Virus record (IMG/VR): IMGVR_UViG_3300038825_001243
Location: 1 to 49,967 of that record
Source: a virus
Length of the DNA stretch: 49,967 nucleotides
Strand: one strand, 5' to 3'
A program made the translations under genes and the position numbers. A model generated the notes under the pieces. The model searched no databases and was not told the DNA's origin. It worked only from the letters and a program-made list of their open reading frames with translations. Shown in pieces: positions 7,214 through 13,239 of this stretch (positions are counted from its first letter, which is position 1; the number at the start of each line of letters is the position of its first letter).

Positions 7214-7435
7214 TCATTGTAACGTGACACGATAAAACATCAAGTTGTAAACGCCGTGGTTGTCATCCCAGTCGAAGCATCTCGCCTGCTCGGCAGTGTC
7301 GTGCTCGCCCAACACTGACAGAACCCGCACCTCCATCCACGGTGGAACTGGCATTGTCCGACCATCCTCCGAGAACTCGAACTCAGTCGGGTCAACAGGC
7401 ATCCAACCCGTCCAAGTGTCGCGTAACTTTTTCAT
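7214..7435 (-). CDS. Small hypothetical phage protein
   Basis: This 73-residue protein contains GWMPVDPTEFEFSEDG, then PVPPWMEVRVLSVLG and FDWDD...NLMFYRVTLQ. The pattern 'small residue-P-V/WMEVRV ... A..FDW ... YRV' is seen in many short phage proteins of unknown function. It is the first protein gene after the putative origin on the leftward late transcript, and its stop lies 5 bp before the 5' end of the tmRNA-like RNA gene. Confidence 0.7.
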   Translation of the reverse strand: MKKLRDTWTGWMPVDPTEFEFSEDGRTMPVPPWMEVRVLSVLGEHDTAEQARCFDWDDNHGVYNLMFYRVTLQ

Positions 7436-7491
7436 ATATTCCCGTCGAGTAGTTATTATTGGCTCACTTCAAACGTCGATCTCACTACGCC

Positions 7492-7533
7492 GCTCACTAC
7501 ACTCTCTCCTATAGAGAGAGAGAGTGAGTGAGC
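7492..7533. repeat. Long inverted repeat (GCTCACT...AGTGAGC)
   Basis: GCTCACT pairs with AGTGAGC, and inside it CACTCTCTC pairs with GAGAGAGTG, giving a stem of about 16 bp with one unpaired base and a short CTATAGAGA loop. The inner arms are CT/GA dinucleotide runs. It lies just upstream of the 73-aa gene. It could separate the primase and late units or form part of the origin. Confidence 0.65.
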
Positions 7534-7578
7534 TGAGTGGGTAAGTGCCTATAAAAGAGCGAAATCAAGAGCTTAACC

Positions 7579-7587
7579 TGTGGATAA
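7579..7587 (-). promoter_or_regulatory. Consensus DnaA box
   Basis: The minus strand reads TTATCCACA, identical to the high-affinity bacterial DnaA box. It sits between two blocks of repeats in the only long gene-free, AT-rich stretch beside the primase-helicase gene. A second relaxed match, TTTTCCACA, lies at 10021-10029 in the divergent promoter region. Confidence 0.6.
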
Positions 7588-7608
7588 CTAGCTCTTTCCC
7601 AAAAACAC

Positions 7609-7702
7609 CCAAGTGAGCCAGCTTTTATGCCATTTATCTCTTTATACTCAATCACTTGGAAAGGTTAGCTAAAATAAATACTTTTTTCCAAGTGAGCCAG
7701 CT
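7609..7702 (+). repeat. Two 15-bp direct repeats flanking an inverted half-copy
   Basis: CCAAGTGAGCCAGCT occurs at 7609-7623 and 7688-7702. The inverted core TCACTTGG lies between them at 7652-7659, and GGCTCACTT lies at 7461-7469. The arrangement fits protein-binding iterons or operators of an origin. Confidence 0.65.
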
Positions 7703-7726
7703 CTTTTAGCTCTTTTAGCTCTTTTA
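7700..7726. repeat. Tandem 9-bp AGCTCTTTT x3
   Basis: Three head-to-tail copies of AGCTCTTTT directly follow the second 15-bp repeat; related AAGAGCT/AGCTCTT words recur at about 7567-7597. This may be an AT-rich unwinding element or part of the binding array. Confidence 0.6.
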
Positions 7727-7732
7727 GAGAAA

Positions 7733-7909
7733 CTAACCTTGTTGCTCTTCGTTATTCTCTTCCCGTTTGTCATAACCGCCATCCGACACCCCTGCCTCCC
7801 AGTCCTCTCTCATCTCTTTCTTTAAAAATGGACACCTCCCCGCGAGTCCGTTATACCCTACGTAATACCCTACTCCATAGGCACTGTCTTCCTTTACAAC
7901 TCTTTTCAT
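7733..7909 (-). CDS. RMF/CrpP-like small protein A
   Basis: This 58-residue ORF starts at ATG 7907-7909 behind AGGAGAGGGA. Its core runs AYGVGYYVGYNGLAGRCPFL and then EDWEAGVSDG. This matches the pattern of ribosome modulation factor and related small phage/plasmid proteins: A..G...G..G....CP[FY].......W..G..D. In bacteria RMF dimerises 70S ribosomes into inactive 100S particles; related small proteins may do other things. It follows the primase-helicase gene and borders the putative origin. The C-terminus is acidic and Gln/Asn-rich. The family link is by motif only. Confidence 0.6.
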   Translation of the reverse strand: MKRVVKEDSAYGVGYYVGYNGLAGRCPFLKKEMREDWEAGVSDGGYDKREENNEEQQG

Positions 7910-7943
7910 TTAAGTCCCTCTCCTTCTCTAGTTAATAACACAG

Positions 7944-9977
7944 TTAGTCTTCTTCCGCTACCTCATGGGGCTGTACGTCAGTTATCAGTCCTTCTAACTC
8001 TCGCACCATGTCCTTTTTCAGAGCACTATCGAGTGCTCTCCGTACGTTTGATTTCTTCAACCCCGCCTCCGTCACCATGTACTCGACGAGACTGTTCCTG
8101 TCCGGATAGAAGTCATCACGCTTGTACATCTTTTTCAAAAACTTGATAACTTTACGCTCTAAGATGCCCACCTTATCTGGCATCTGTAGCGGTATCTCTT
8201 CCGTGTGAGCGATCACACAGCTCTCGACCATCGCCTCATCCTCATCGAAACCAATAGGTATCATTTTCAGGCGGAAACCAAGTTCCTGCGAGTCTCCCCC
8301 ATCCCTTAACTTATTGACCTTGAGCGATCGCAGCTCGCCATTCCTGACGATTTGGATCTGGAAATCGGCAGCCCCAATCAGAGCCGAGGAACCTCGTGCA
8401 CCCCTGTCCTGATCCTTGCCAGTGTGATGTACTAGCAGCACAGTAGCGTTATCGCTAGTCATCTCGTTGATATACCGGCAGTTGGCTAACACTAGTGACA
8501 TGTCCTCCGCAGCGTTCTCATTGGCACCAGGAGTAGCACTGGAAAGAGTATCAATAACAACCACCGCTACCTCTCCTACCTCGTTCACCGATTCGATCAC
8601 GTCCAGCACATCGTCGCGCTTCGATAAGTTGATATGCTGAGGCGTAATGTACACGGGAGGAGAGTTACCCTCATCGATTCCCTTGTCCACCTCATAGGCC
8701 TTGATGCGAGCCTTGATACCGTCCTTACCCTCCACCGCGAAGTACACGACACCACCCTGTTTGGTTTTGAAACCCCTCCAGTTCTCACCACTGGCGATCG
8801 AATAAATGAGATCCAGAACCATGAAAGTTTTCCCGGAACCCGGAGGTCCGATAACCATGCCCACTTGTGACTTAGGGAGAATCCCCTTAATATGCCAAGG
8901 GATGAGGAAACCCGTAGCCGCGAAGTCGTGAGCCCGGGCTAGGTTAAACCGAGACTTCCTACGCGGTGGCACAAGGTCTAACATCAGATCCTCCCCCTCT
9001 ACCGCAACGGGTAGACTAGGAACGAGCGGCTCGAAGTCGTTCTCGACTAGCCCCAACTCCATCAAGTAGTCCTCGGTGTGCCTGTCACTGCAGTGAGCAT
9101 GCAGACAGTAGATGCTGGGACTATCGAAACCGTTGGTGTGCGCTGGAAAATAGGTGGTCGAGGTGATACTACCCTCCGAGCTATGTTCATGCGCGAACGG
9201 GCAGGTGATATGTACTCTGCCGTCACTCTCCGTGGCGAGTGTCATGCCCCTCTCTTCTAGGGTCTGCAGTAATGGGTCGGTGTTATGTATCGCTTCCATC
9301 TTAGTGGCTCGTGGGACCTTCGCGGGCGCTGATGGTTCCGTCGCAAACTCCGCTTCGAGTAAATCCCAAACGGACTCAGCCTGCTCCATACTGAGTGTCG
9401 GGATGTCTATCTCATCACTTGGGTAGGCAGACAGCCACTGGTACCTACTTCCACTCACATGTGTTCCCGCCGCTAACCACTGCTGACCCGTCGCCAGCCA
9501 CTCTATAATTCCATGACTGCACTTGATGATACGCTTACCGTTGCCCGTACTTACTGGTAACCTGAACGGCATTAAAAACTTCGACGAGTCTTCCCGGTAC
9601 CGAACAGGAAGGGCTCCCATCTGCGCTGGCCCTTGCAGGAACTTTTTGACCTTGTCGGACAGATCGTGGTCCTCGATGTCCACGTCGAACGCGTTGCAAC
9701 CGACACCCCGGACACAGATACTATAGTCCGGCTCCCGGGGCCACTTCAAGAGTTCCCCGACAGTCGGTGTCTTGTTAGTCCACTCTTTAAGACCAACCAT
9801 CTGACGACGTGAGTTGTAAATGCTCGGGAGTTTTCCTACGGTTGTTATCTTACTTCCGGGTGATATGGTGGCCTTCGGGTTGCTCACTGCTGGCAGTAAG
9901 TAATCGGAAAGTCCGAGTGTCTTGGAGAACAGCACCCACTCTTCTGGGGTTGCTCCCCAGCGAGTTTTTTCTGACAT
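7944..9977 (-). CDS. Primase-helicase (archaeo-eukaryotic primase domain plus RepA-type ATPase)
   Basis: This 677-residue protein has, in order, a primase-polymerase-like domain (residues about 25-230), a linker and a RecA/AAA ATPase. The primase part has acidic pair D98/D100 in NAFDVDIED and a later GTHVSG segment. A small Cys/His-containing section (about residues 255-310, HITCPFAHEHS and IYCLHAHCSDRH) could bind zinc. Walker A is GPPGSGKT at 377-384, Walker B is VVVIDTLSSA, and VLLVHHTGKD follows. A winged-helix-like tail (about 600-660) ends it. It should prime and unwind phage DNA. It is the first gene of the leftward unit; ATG at 9977 follows AGGAG. Confidence 0.9.
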   Translation of the reverse strand: MSEKTRWGATPEEWVLFSKTLGLSDYLLPAVSNPKATISPGSKITTVGKLPSIYNSRRQMVGLKEWTNKTPTVGELLKWPREPDYSICVRGVGCNAFDVDIEDHDLSDKVKKFLQGPAQMGALPVRYREDSSKFLMPFRLPVSTGNGKRIIKCSHGIIEWLATGQQWLAAGTHVSGSRYQWLSAYPSDEIDIPTLSMEQAESVWDLLEAEFATEPSAPAKVPRATKMEAIHNTDPLLQTLEERGMTLATESDGRVHITCPFAHEHSSEGSITSTTYFPAHTNGFDSPSIYCLHAHCSDRHTEDYLMELGLVENDFEPLVPSLPVAVEGEDLMLDLVPPRRKSRFNLARAHDFAATGFLIPWHIKGILPKSQVGMVIGPPGSGKTFMVLDLIYSIASGENWRGFKTKQGGVVYFAVEGKDGIKARIKAYEVDKGIDEGNSPPVYITPQHINLSKRDDVLDVIESVNEVGEVAVVVIDTLSSATPGANENAAEDMSLVLANCRYINEMTSDNATVLLVHHTGKDQDRGARGSSALIGAADFQIQIVRNGELRSLKVNKLRDGGDSQELGFRLKMIPIGFDEDEAMVESCVIAHTEEIPLQMPDKVGILERKVIKFLKKMYKRDDFYPDRNSLVEYMVTEAGLKKSNVRRALDSALKKDMVRELEGLITDVQPHEVAEED

Positions 9978-10046
9978 TTAATTTTATCTCCTGTTCAGGA
10001 TTTTTAGTTTTGCCACGTAATGTGGAAAAGTCGAATAACTGAACAA

Positions 10047-10075
10047 GGGTAACTCACGGGGCTTTAAAAAGTCAA
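10047..10075 (-). promoter_or_regulatory. Weak candidate promoter for primase unit
   Basis: On the minus strand TTGACT (10070-10075) is followed after 17 bp by TTACCC (10047-10052). The -35 is good but the -10 is poor. It would drive the primase-helicase gene about 70 bp downstream. Confidence 0.3.
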
Positions 10076-10090
10076 CATGTTTTGCAAACA

Positions 10091-10110
10091 CAACGGCAAT
10101 CAACGGCATT
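10091..10110 (+). repeat. Tandem 10-bp repeat in the divergent promoter region
   Basis: CAACGGCAAT is followed directly by CAACGGCATT. The spacing of one helical turn is what a regulator binding one DNA face would use. Confidence 0.55.
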
Positions 10111-10143
10111 GGACAGTCATTTTAAATTATTTTAAAAAATGTC

Positions 10144-10171
10144 TTGACATTTCGAAAACCCGCATGATACC
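10144..10171 (+). promoter_or_regulatory. Sigma70-like early rightward promoter
   Basis: A perfect TTGACA -35 (10144-10149) is followed after 16 bp by GATACC (10166-10171) as -10, with an AT-rich UP-element-like tract just upstream (10122-10139). A start of transcription near 10178 would leave the ATG at 10174 out of the message and supports the ATG at 10219 as the first gene's start. Confidence 0.6.
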
Positions 10172-10218
10172 TTATGTCTGAGGTTAACATTTATGAACTT
10201 ACTTGGAGGAACAGAAAA

Positions 10219-10476
10219 ATGTACAAGGCGCCTAAAACAATTATTAATCATCCAGCAGTACTTGAATGTGATGATGCCCAAGAGAATGGTTTTGATTATG
10301 TGTCATCTGGTAAGTTGGCCACATACGATGTTTTTTTAAAGGCCAACTACCGCTTTGACGTCGACGACAGAGACCGGCGAGAGATGAGGTTTGCCACAGT
10401 CAAAGAGTTCTTAGACGCGGGCGTGATTAAGTTATGGAATGAGGCGGAGTGGGAGGATGAAAATGACGACTTTTGA
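10219..10476 (+). CDS. First early gene, hypothetical
   Basis: This 85-residue protein is predicted from ATG 10219, which has GGAGGA at ideal spacing; an upstream ATG at 10174 lacks such a site and probably precedes the transcript start. The protein is acidic, with a C-terminal EAEWEDENDDF and a central RFDVDDRDRREMRFATVKEF. The end segment 'TVKEFLDAGVIKLW' looks helical. I recognise no family. As the promoter-proximal early gene it is a candidate host-takeover protein. Confidence 0.7.
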   Translation: MYKAPKTIINHPAVLECDDAQENGFDYVSSGKLATYDVFLKANYRFDVDDRDRREMRFATVKEFLDAGVIKLWNEAEWEDENDDF

Positions 10477-10579
10477 GGTGATAGCTTGGAGCTGGCCGAC
10501 ACTACTCTTATTTGGTGTATATACTTTGGCGACAGGGTATGTCATCGTAAAAATAATGAAAGGAGATATTTTAAGTTGA
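10463..10579 (+). CDS. 38-residue single-span membrane peptide
   Basis: The ORF starts at ATG 10463 behind GGGAGG, overlaps the previous gene by 14 bases and encodes one hydrophobic span (about WPTLLLFGVYTLATGYVIV) with a short basic C-terminal end. An in-frame ATG six bases earlier is possible. Small early membrane peptides are common in phages; no function can be assigned. Confidence 0.6.
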   Translation: MTTFEVIAWSWPTLLLFGVYTLATGYVIVKIMKGDILS

Positions 10580-10674
10580 CGAGTTTGGCAGATGAGAGTA
10601 GGATTAATTTTGTAGAAAAAGCCTCGCGCAGATCAGCCGGAACACATACGAGTGGAAGTAGGTTGCAGGCGTGA
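10576..10674 (+). CDS. Possible 32-residue peptide (TTG start)
   Basis: TTG at 10576 overlaps the previous stop (TTGA) and has AGGAG about 11 bases upstream. The peptide is short, polar and rich in Ser/Arg. Coding is uncertain, supported only by coupling and the ribosome binding site. A GC-rich hairpin follows directly. Confidence 0.35.
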   Translation: MTSLADESRINFVEKASRRSAGTHTSGSRLQA

Positions 10675-10692
10675 CCCGGGACGGTAACCGGG
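10675..10692 (+). terminator. Weak terminator-like hairpin
   Basis: CCCGG pairs with CCGGG around an 8-nt loop and is followed by ATTAACTTTTATTT. The stem is short and the T-run interrupted, so it would be at most partial attenuation within the early unit. Confidence 0.35.
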
Positions 10693-10726
10693 ATTAACTT
10701 TTATTTAAAACAACGAGGAGAATCAA

Positions 10727-10936
10727 ATGCATCAAACAGATAAATATAGCACTAACTACGGCAACACCACGGGGGGTCTTCAAGCCCATAGTGTAGGGAG
10801 CATATACCCGCTAATTATGACAGTGGTGGGACCTAACTATGAGTACCAGCTCCTGCATGCAGTAACTGGTAAATACGGTAAGAGATATCCAACTTACAAC
10901 GAAGCACTAGCAGGAGGTGTACCAGATGGAAAATAG
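10727..10936 (+). CDS. Hypothetical small early protein
   Basis: This 69-residue protein has a clear GAGGAG site before ATG 10727. It is rich in Tyr, Gly and Asn (YSTNYGNTTGG, PNYEYQLLHAVTGKYGKRYP). No family is recognised. Its 3' end overlaps the next gene by 11 bases. Confidence 0.65.
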   Translation: MHQTDKYSTNYGNTTGGLQAHSVGSIYPLIMTVVGPNYEYQLLHAVTGKYGKRYPTYNEALAGGVPDGK

Positions 10937-11069
10937 AACAATAAGAGAAGAAGACAACGGAGTGTCCGACGAGTACGAGTATGACATTTACTGTGATGCC
11001 CTGCAAGATCAAGAGGACGCGAGGAGAGAGGTTAAGTTCGACGACAACTGGGAGAGGTACGATGGCTAA
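10926..11069 (+). CDS. Acidic 47-residue early protein
   Basis: ATG at 10926 overlaps the previous gene. The product is strongly acidic (EEDNGVSDEYEYDIYCDALQ, ending DDNWERYDG). Small acidic early phage proteins can mimic DNA or bind host regulators, but nothing specific can be shown. It overlaps the following ATG by 8 bases, so it is part of a compact, coupled array. Confidence 0.6.
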   Translation: MENRTIREEDNGVSDEYEYDIYCDALQDQEDARREVKFDDNWERYDG

Positions 11070-11256
11070 CACTCGGAAAAAGAAAGACTCAGACCCCGCC
11101 AATTTTTTTGGATCAGAGTACGGCGAGGTCGGAGAGTACTCTACGCTGGTGATTGATGGAAATAGCATACACACCGCAGAGGGCGAGCAACTCTTGGACC
11201 CGGACGCGGTCAGGGGTATCAAAGACGAACTTCTTGATAAGGGGGCGGCTGAGTGA
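11062..11256 (+). CDS. Hypothetical 64-residue early protein
   Basis: The start is ATG 11062, behind GGGAGAGG, rather than any earlier in-frame ATG. The protein begins with a basic NTRKKKDSD stretch and continues with a mainly acidic body (YGEVGEYSTLVIDGNSIHTA, LLDPDAVRGIKDELLDKG). Unknown family. Confidence 0.65.
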   Translation: MANTRKKKDSDPANFFGSEYGEVGEYSTLVIDGNSIHTAEGEQLLDPDAVRGIKDELLDKGAAE

Positions 11257-11429
11257 AAAAGTATAGGTTGTTATTGCAGCGCCCCTCTACGCGTGACGTT
11301 ACAGAAGAGAGAACGGTTGAAGTGGAAGCCTTATCACTTAACGCAGCAATCGACAAGGCAGAGTGGAAATTAAATGAAACCACAATTCATAGAACATGGA
11401 TCGCACATTGTGCTGAGGAGATATTGTAA
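11253..11429 (+). CDS. Hypothetical 58-residue early protein (GTG start)
   Basis: GTG at 11253 overlaps the previous TGA (GTGA) and follows AAGGGGG. The pattern KKYRLLLQRPSTRDV and TVEVEALSLNAAIDKAEWKL is like small beta-beta-alpha proteins in which an Ala-rich helix follows two strands. No named family. The stop overlaps the next ATG as TAATG. Confidence 0.6.
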   Translation: MKKYRLLLQRPSTRDVTEERTVEVEALSLNAAIDKAEWKLNETTIHRTWIAHCAEEIL

Positions 11430-11749
11430 TGGTAATAATGGAACTTATAGATGGTGTACCGACAGTAACCGGGGGTCCGGTAACTAGCTTTGACCGGTAC
11501 AAGGTGTCTGAACACTTGGGCACTGGCCTCTGTGGCCCTGGGGTCTTTCAAGGGTCCCCGGTCTGGTGCAGAGACTCCGAAATGGGCGTCATAAAGAACT
11601 GGTACACCGGAAAAGATATAACTGTCAAGGTGGAAAAGAAACGCAAAGAAAAAACCGATCTGGTGGAACATCTCGGTAACCTTGTCATACAAGCTAAAGT
11701 CGCGGAAGAAGTTATCGAGCTACTGCAGAATTATATTGACACGAGATGA
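11429..11749 (+). CDS. Hypothetical 106-residue early protein
   Basis: The protein has a Gly/Pro/Cys-containing first half (LGTGLCGPGVFQGSPVWCRD), then a basic stretch KVEKKRKEKTD and a C-terminal amphipathic helix (LVIQAKVAEEVIELLQNYI). GAGGAG lies upstream and the start is coupled to the previous stop. An in-frame ATG three codons on is an alternative start. Unknown function. Confidence 0.65.
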   Translation: MVIMELIDGVPTVTGGPVTSFDRYKVSEHLGTGLCGPGVFQGSPVWCRDSEMGVIKNWYTGKDITVKVEKKRKEKTDLVEHLGNLVIQAKVAEEVIELLQNYIDTR

Positions 11750-11789
11750 GAAGCTCTGTAAAATGAAAAATTGCCTTGGAGGAGACAAA

Positions 11790-12152
11790 ATGGACGACCA
11801 ATTATATTCCCTGAAATCTGATTTTTATGTAACCCTAGAGACTAACGACAACAACCTTTTTCTATCAGTCTCAGTTGATGCAGTTATATCATCGCTGCTC
11901 GGCAAGTATGGGCTCAAGAATTACTACGTCACTGAACACCGGGAGTTTAGATCCGGAAAGAAAAAGAAGGGACTGAGGGTAACTATTATCCACCCGCATC
12001 AGGGCGGTGAAGAGTCACTAAGGAATGTGACGCAACTGTGCGAGGTGGTCGCGAGAGACTTTCAAACAACCTTCCGCCTCTCGTCCGTTGTTCTTGTGCA
12101 TTCCGAGATCGCTGGAAAGTTAACGACAGAGGAGGAACTACCAGATGCTTAA
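11790..12152 (+). CDS. Hypothetical 120-residue early protein
   Basis: ATG 11790 is chosen because of the strong GGAGGAG just upstream; an earlier in-frame ATG at 11763 lacks one. The protein alternates strands and helices (SLKSDFYVTLETNDNNLFLS, KKKKGLRVTIIHPHQGGEES, FQTTFRLSSVVLVHSEI), suggesting a compact alpha/beta fold. No family is recognised. Confidence 0.65.
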   Translation: MDDQLYSLKSDFYVTLETNDNNLFLSVSVDAVISSLLGKYGLKNYYVTEHREFRSGKKKKGLRVTIIHPHQGGEESLRNVTQLCEVVARDFQTTFRLSSVVLVHSEIAGKLTTEEELPDA

Positions 12153-12366
12153 TCGTTGGTTAGGACCGAGGAAGAGTGAAGAGGAACACCGAGTAGGAGC
12201 GATAGTGTGGCACAACCCGCCGGCCGTGGCAAGAAGACTAGGGGACATGACCCCAGAGGAACTACGGACAGAGTTAGCTCAGATTCATGGGCATCTTAGA
12301 GCGGGGGGCACGATATCGATAAATCCAGAGGATCCACACCAACGAGTGTACTTCTTTGGCGAATAA
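12145..12366 (+). CDS. Hypothetical 73-residue early protein
   Basis: ATG 12145 follows AGAGGAGG and overlaps the previous gene by 8 bases. It has a basic N-terminus (LNRWLGPRKSEEEHR), a helical middle (MTPEELRTELAQIHGHLRAG) and a short beta tail. No family is recognised. Confidence 0.65.
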   Translation: MLNRWLGPRKSEEEHRVGAIVWHNPPAVARRLGDMTPEELRTELAQIHGHLRAGGTISINPEDPHQRVYFFGE

Positions 12367-12412
12367 GAGTACAATGCAGACTTTATAATTTAAAAACATA
12401 GGAGAAATACAA

Positions 12413-12556
12413 ATGCATAGTTTAGGGATAATTATTAAAAACGATCAATCTGCTGTTGACAAACAGCTCGCCGAAGCACTAGCCGCAAATTTAGCGGCAG
12501 GCAAATCACCGTCAACCCTCGCTCAAGAAAAGGCACTCAATGAGCTTAAAGGGTAA
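12413..12556 (+). CDS. Hypothetical 47-residue helical protein
   Basis: ATG 12413 lies behind GGAGAAATACAA. The product is Ala/Leu-rich and helical (DKQLAEALAANLAAGKSPS). It overlaps the next gene by 17 bases in another frame. Unknown function. Confidence 0.6.
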   Translation: MHSLGIIIKNDQSAVDKQLAEALAANLAAGKSPSTLAQEKALNELKG

Positions 12557-12827
12557 ATCTAACGACGAGATTATTTCGCTGGTGGAGGGACTTTCGAGTC
12601 CTACCACCCTCGAAGCGGAATTATTAAGAAGATTCATTGCACTAAAAGAGGAGACCGCCGTTGAAGAAGAGGAAGAAGACGGTTTTTTCATAGAAGTAGA
12701 ACTTGAAGAAGAGGTAGAAAAAGAGGAAGAAGAAGAATCCCAAATGATGCCAATCGCGGTAGCTCAAGTGATTTGTGCAGTCGGGATGTTAGTAACAGGC
12801 ACTAGTATACTATTGGTGGCCTGTTAA
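12540..12827 (+). CDS. Acidic protein with C-terminal membrane anchor
   Basis: This 95-residue protein has a helical start (DEIISLVEGLSSPTTLEAEL), a central run of Glu (EEEEEDGFF and EEEVEKEEEEE) and a C-terminal hydrophobic span (PIAVAQVICAVGMLVTGTSI...). It looks like a tail-anchored inner-membrane protein exposing an acidic domain to the cytoplasm. The GAA/GAG-rich DNA makes a purine tract at about 12656-12740. Function unknown. Confidence 0.6.
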   Translation: MSLKGKSNDEIISLVEGLSSPTTLEAELLRRFIALKEETAVEEEEEDGFFIEVELEEEVEKEEEEESQMMPIAVAQVICAVGMLVTGTSILLVAC

Positions 12828-12855
12828 ATAACAACATAAAGAGGAGTTTTATAAA

Positions 12856-13239
12856 ATGATCGAACAAGATATCAAGGACCTTCAGAAGGCCGTGGGTGAA
12901 CTTACGCTCGCATTCCAGAAATTCAGTAGTAAACCACCAGCAACACCAAGCTGCTGTGATGACTCAAAAGACAGTCCACAGGAGACGCCAGTGGCGACAA
13001 CTCCCAAGAGTCCTACTCCGTCGGGAGGGTCACCCACGAGCCACACTTTCACTCAGATTAGGAGCGCGGTTATTAAGTGGATAGGACCACTTGCCCGTGA
13101 GGATAGGAAGGCCGCGAAGGCAGCCACTAAGAAACTACTGGATAAGTTCACCGGGGGAGAGCCACTTACCCAAGAAAATACACCAGAAGAGAGTTTTGGA
13201 TTAATTCTGGAGTATATCAAAAGTACAGAGGCTAAGTAA
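12856..13239 (+). CDS. Hypothetical protein with Pro/Ser/Thr linker
   Basis: This 127-residue protein has an N-terminal amphipathic helix (DIKDLQKAVGELTLAFQKF), a disordered middle rich in Pro/Ser/Thr (about residues 26-62, including a CCDD) and a C-terminal helical domain (FTQIRSAVIKWIGPLAREDR, ending FGLILEYIKS). It is translated just before the nuclease gene, overlapping its ATG by 1 base. The position suggests a partner of the recombination proteins; unproven. Confidence 0.65.
   Translation: MIEQDIKDLQKAVGELTLAFQKFSSKPPATPSCCDDSKDSPQETPVATTPKSPTPSGGSPTSHTFTQIRSAVIKWIGPLAREDRKAAKAATKKLLDKFTGGEPLTQENTPEESFGLILEYIKSTEAK

Larger units (their letters stand above)
7436..7732. other. Probable replication origin region (DnaA box, repeats, long hairpin)
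   Basis: This 297-bp gene-free stretch is AT-rich and full of structure. It holds a perfect DnaA box (TTATCCACA on the minus strand, 7579-7587), two 15-bp direct copies of CCAAGTGAGCCAGCT (7609-7623 and 7688-7702), inverted versions TCACTTGG (7652-7659) and GGCTCACTT (7461-7469), and a triple AGCTCTTTT tandem (about 7700-7726). A long hairpin spans 7492-7533. It lies beside the primase-helicase gene, as phage origins often do. The repeats may be iterons or transcription-factor sites. The origin role is inference. Confidence 0.6.
9978..10218. promoter_or_regulatory. Divergent control region between the two transcription units
   Basis: The region lies between the primase ATG and the first rightward ribosome binding site. 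It contains a tandem 10-bp repeat CAACGGCA(A/T)T (10091-10110), small inverted repeats (CCTGTTCAGG near 9992-10001 and CCACGTAATGTGG near 10013-10025), a relaxed DnaA-box match (10021-10029), an AT-rich tract (10122-10139) and promoter-like sequences on both strands. The repeats are candidate operators for a host or phage regulator. Confidence 0.6.

Noticed and set aside
10174-10218. Longer start (ATG 10174) for the first early gene
   Set aside because: It lies at the predicted transcription start of the TTGACA promoter and lacks a ribosome binding site, whereas ATG 10219 has GGAGGA.
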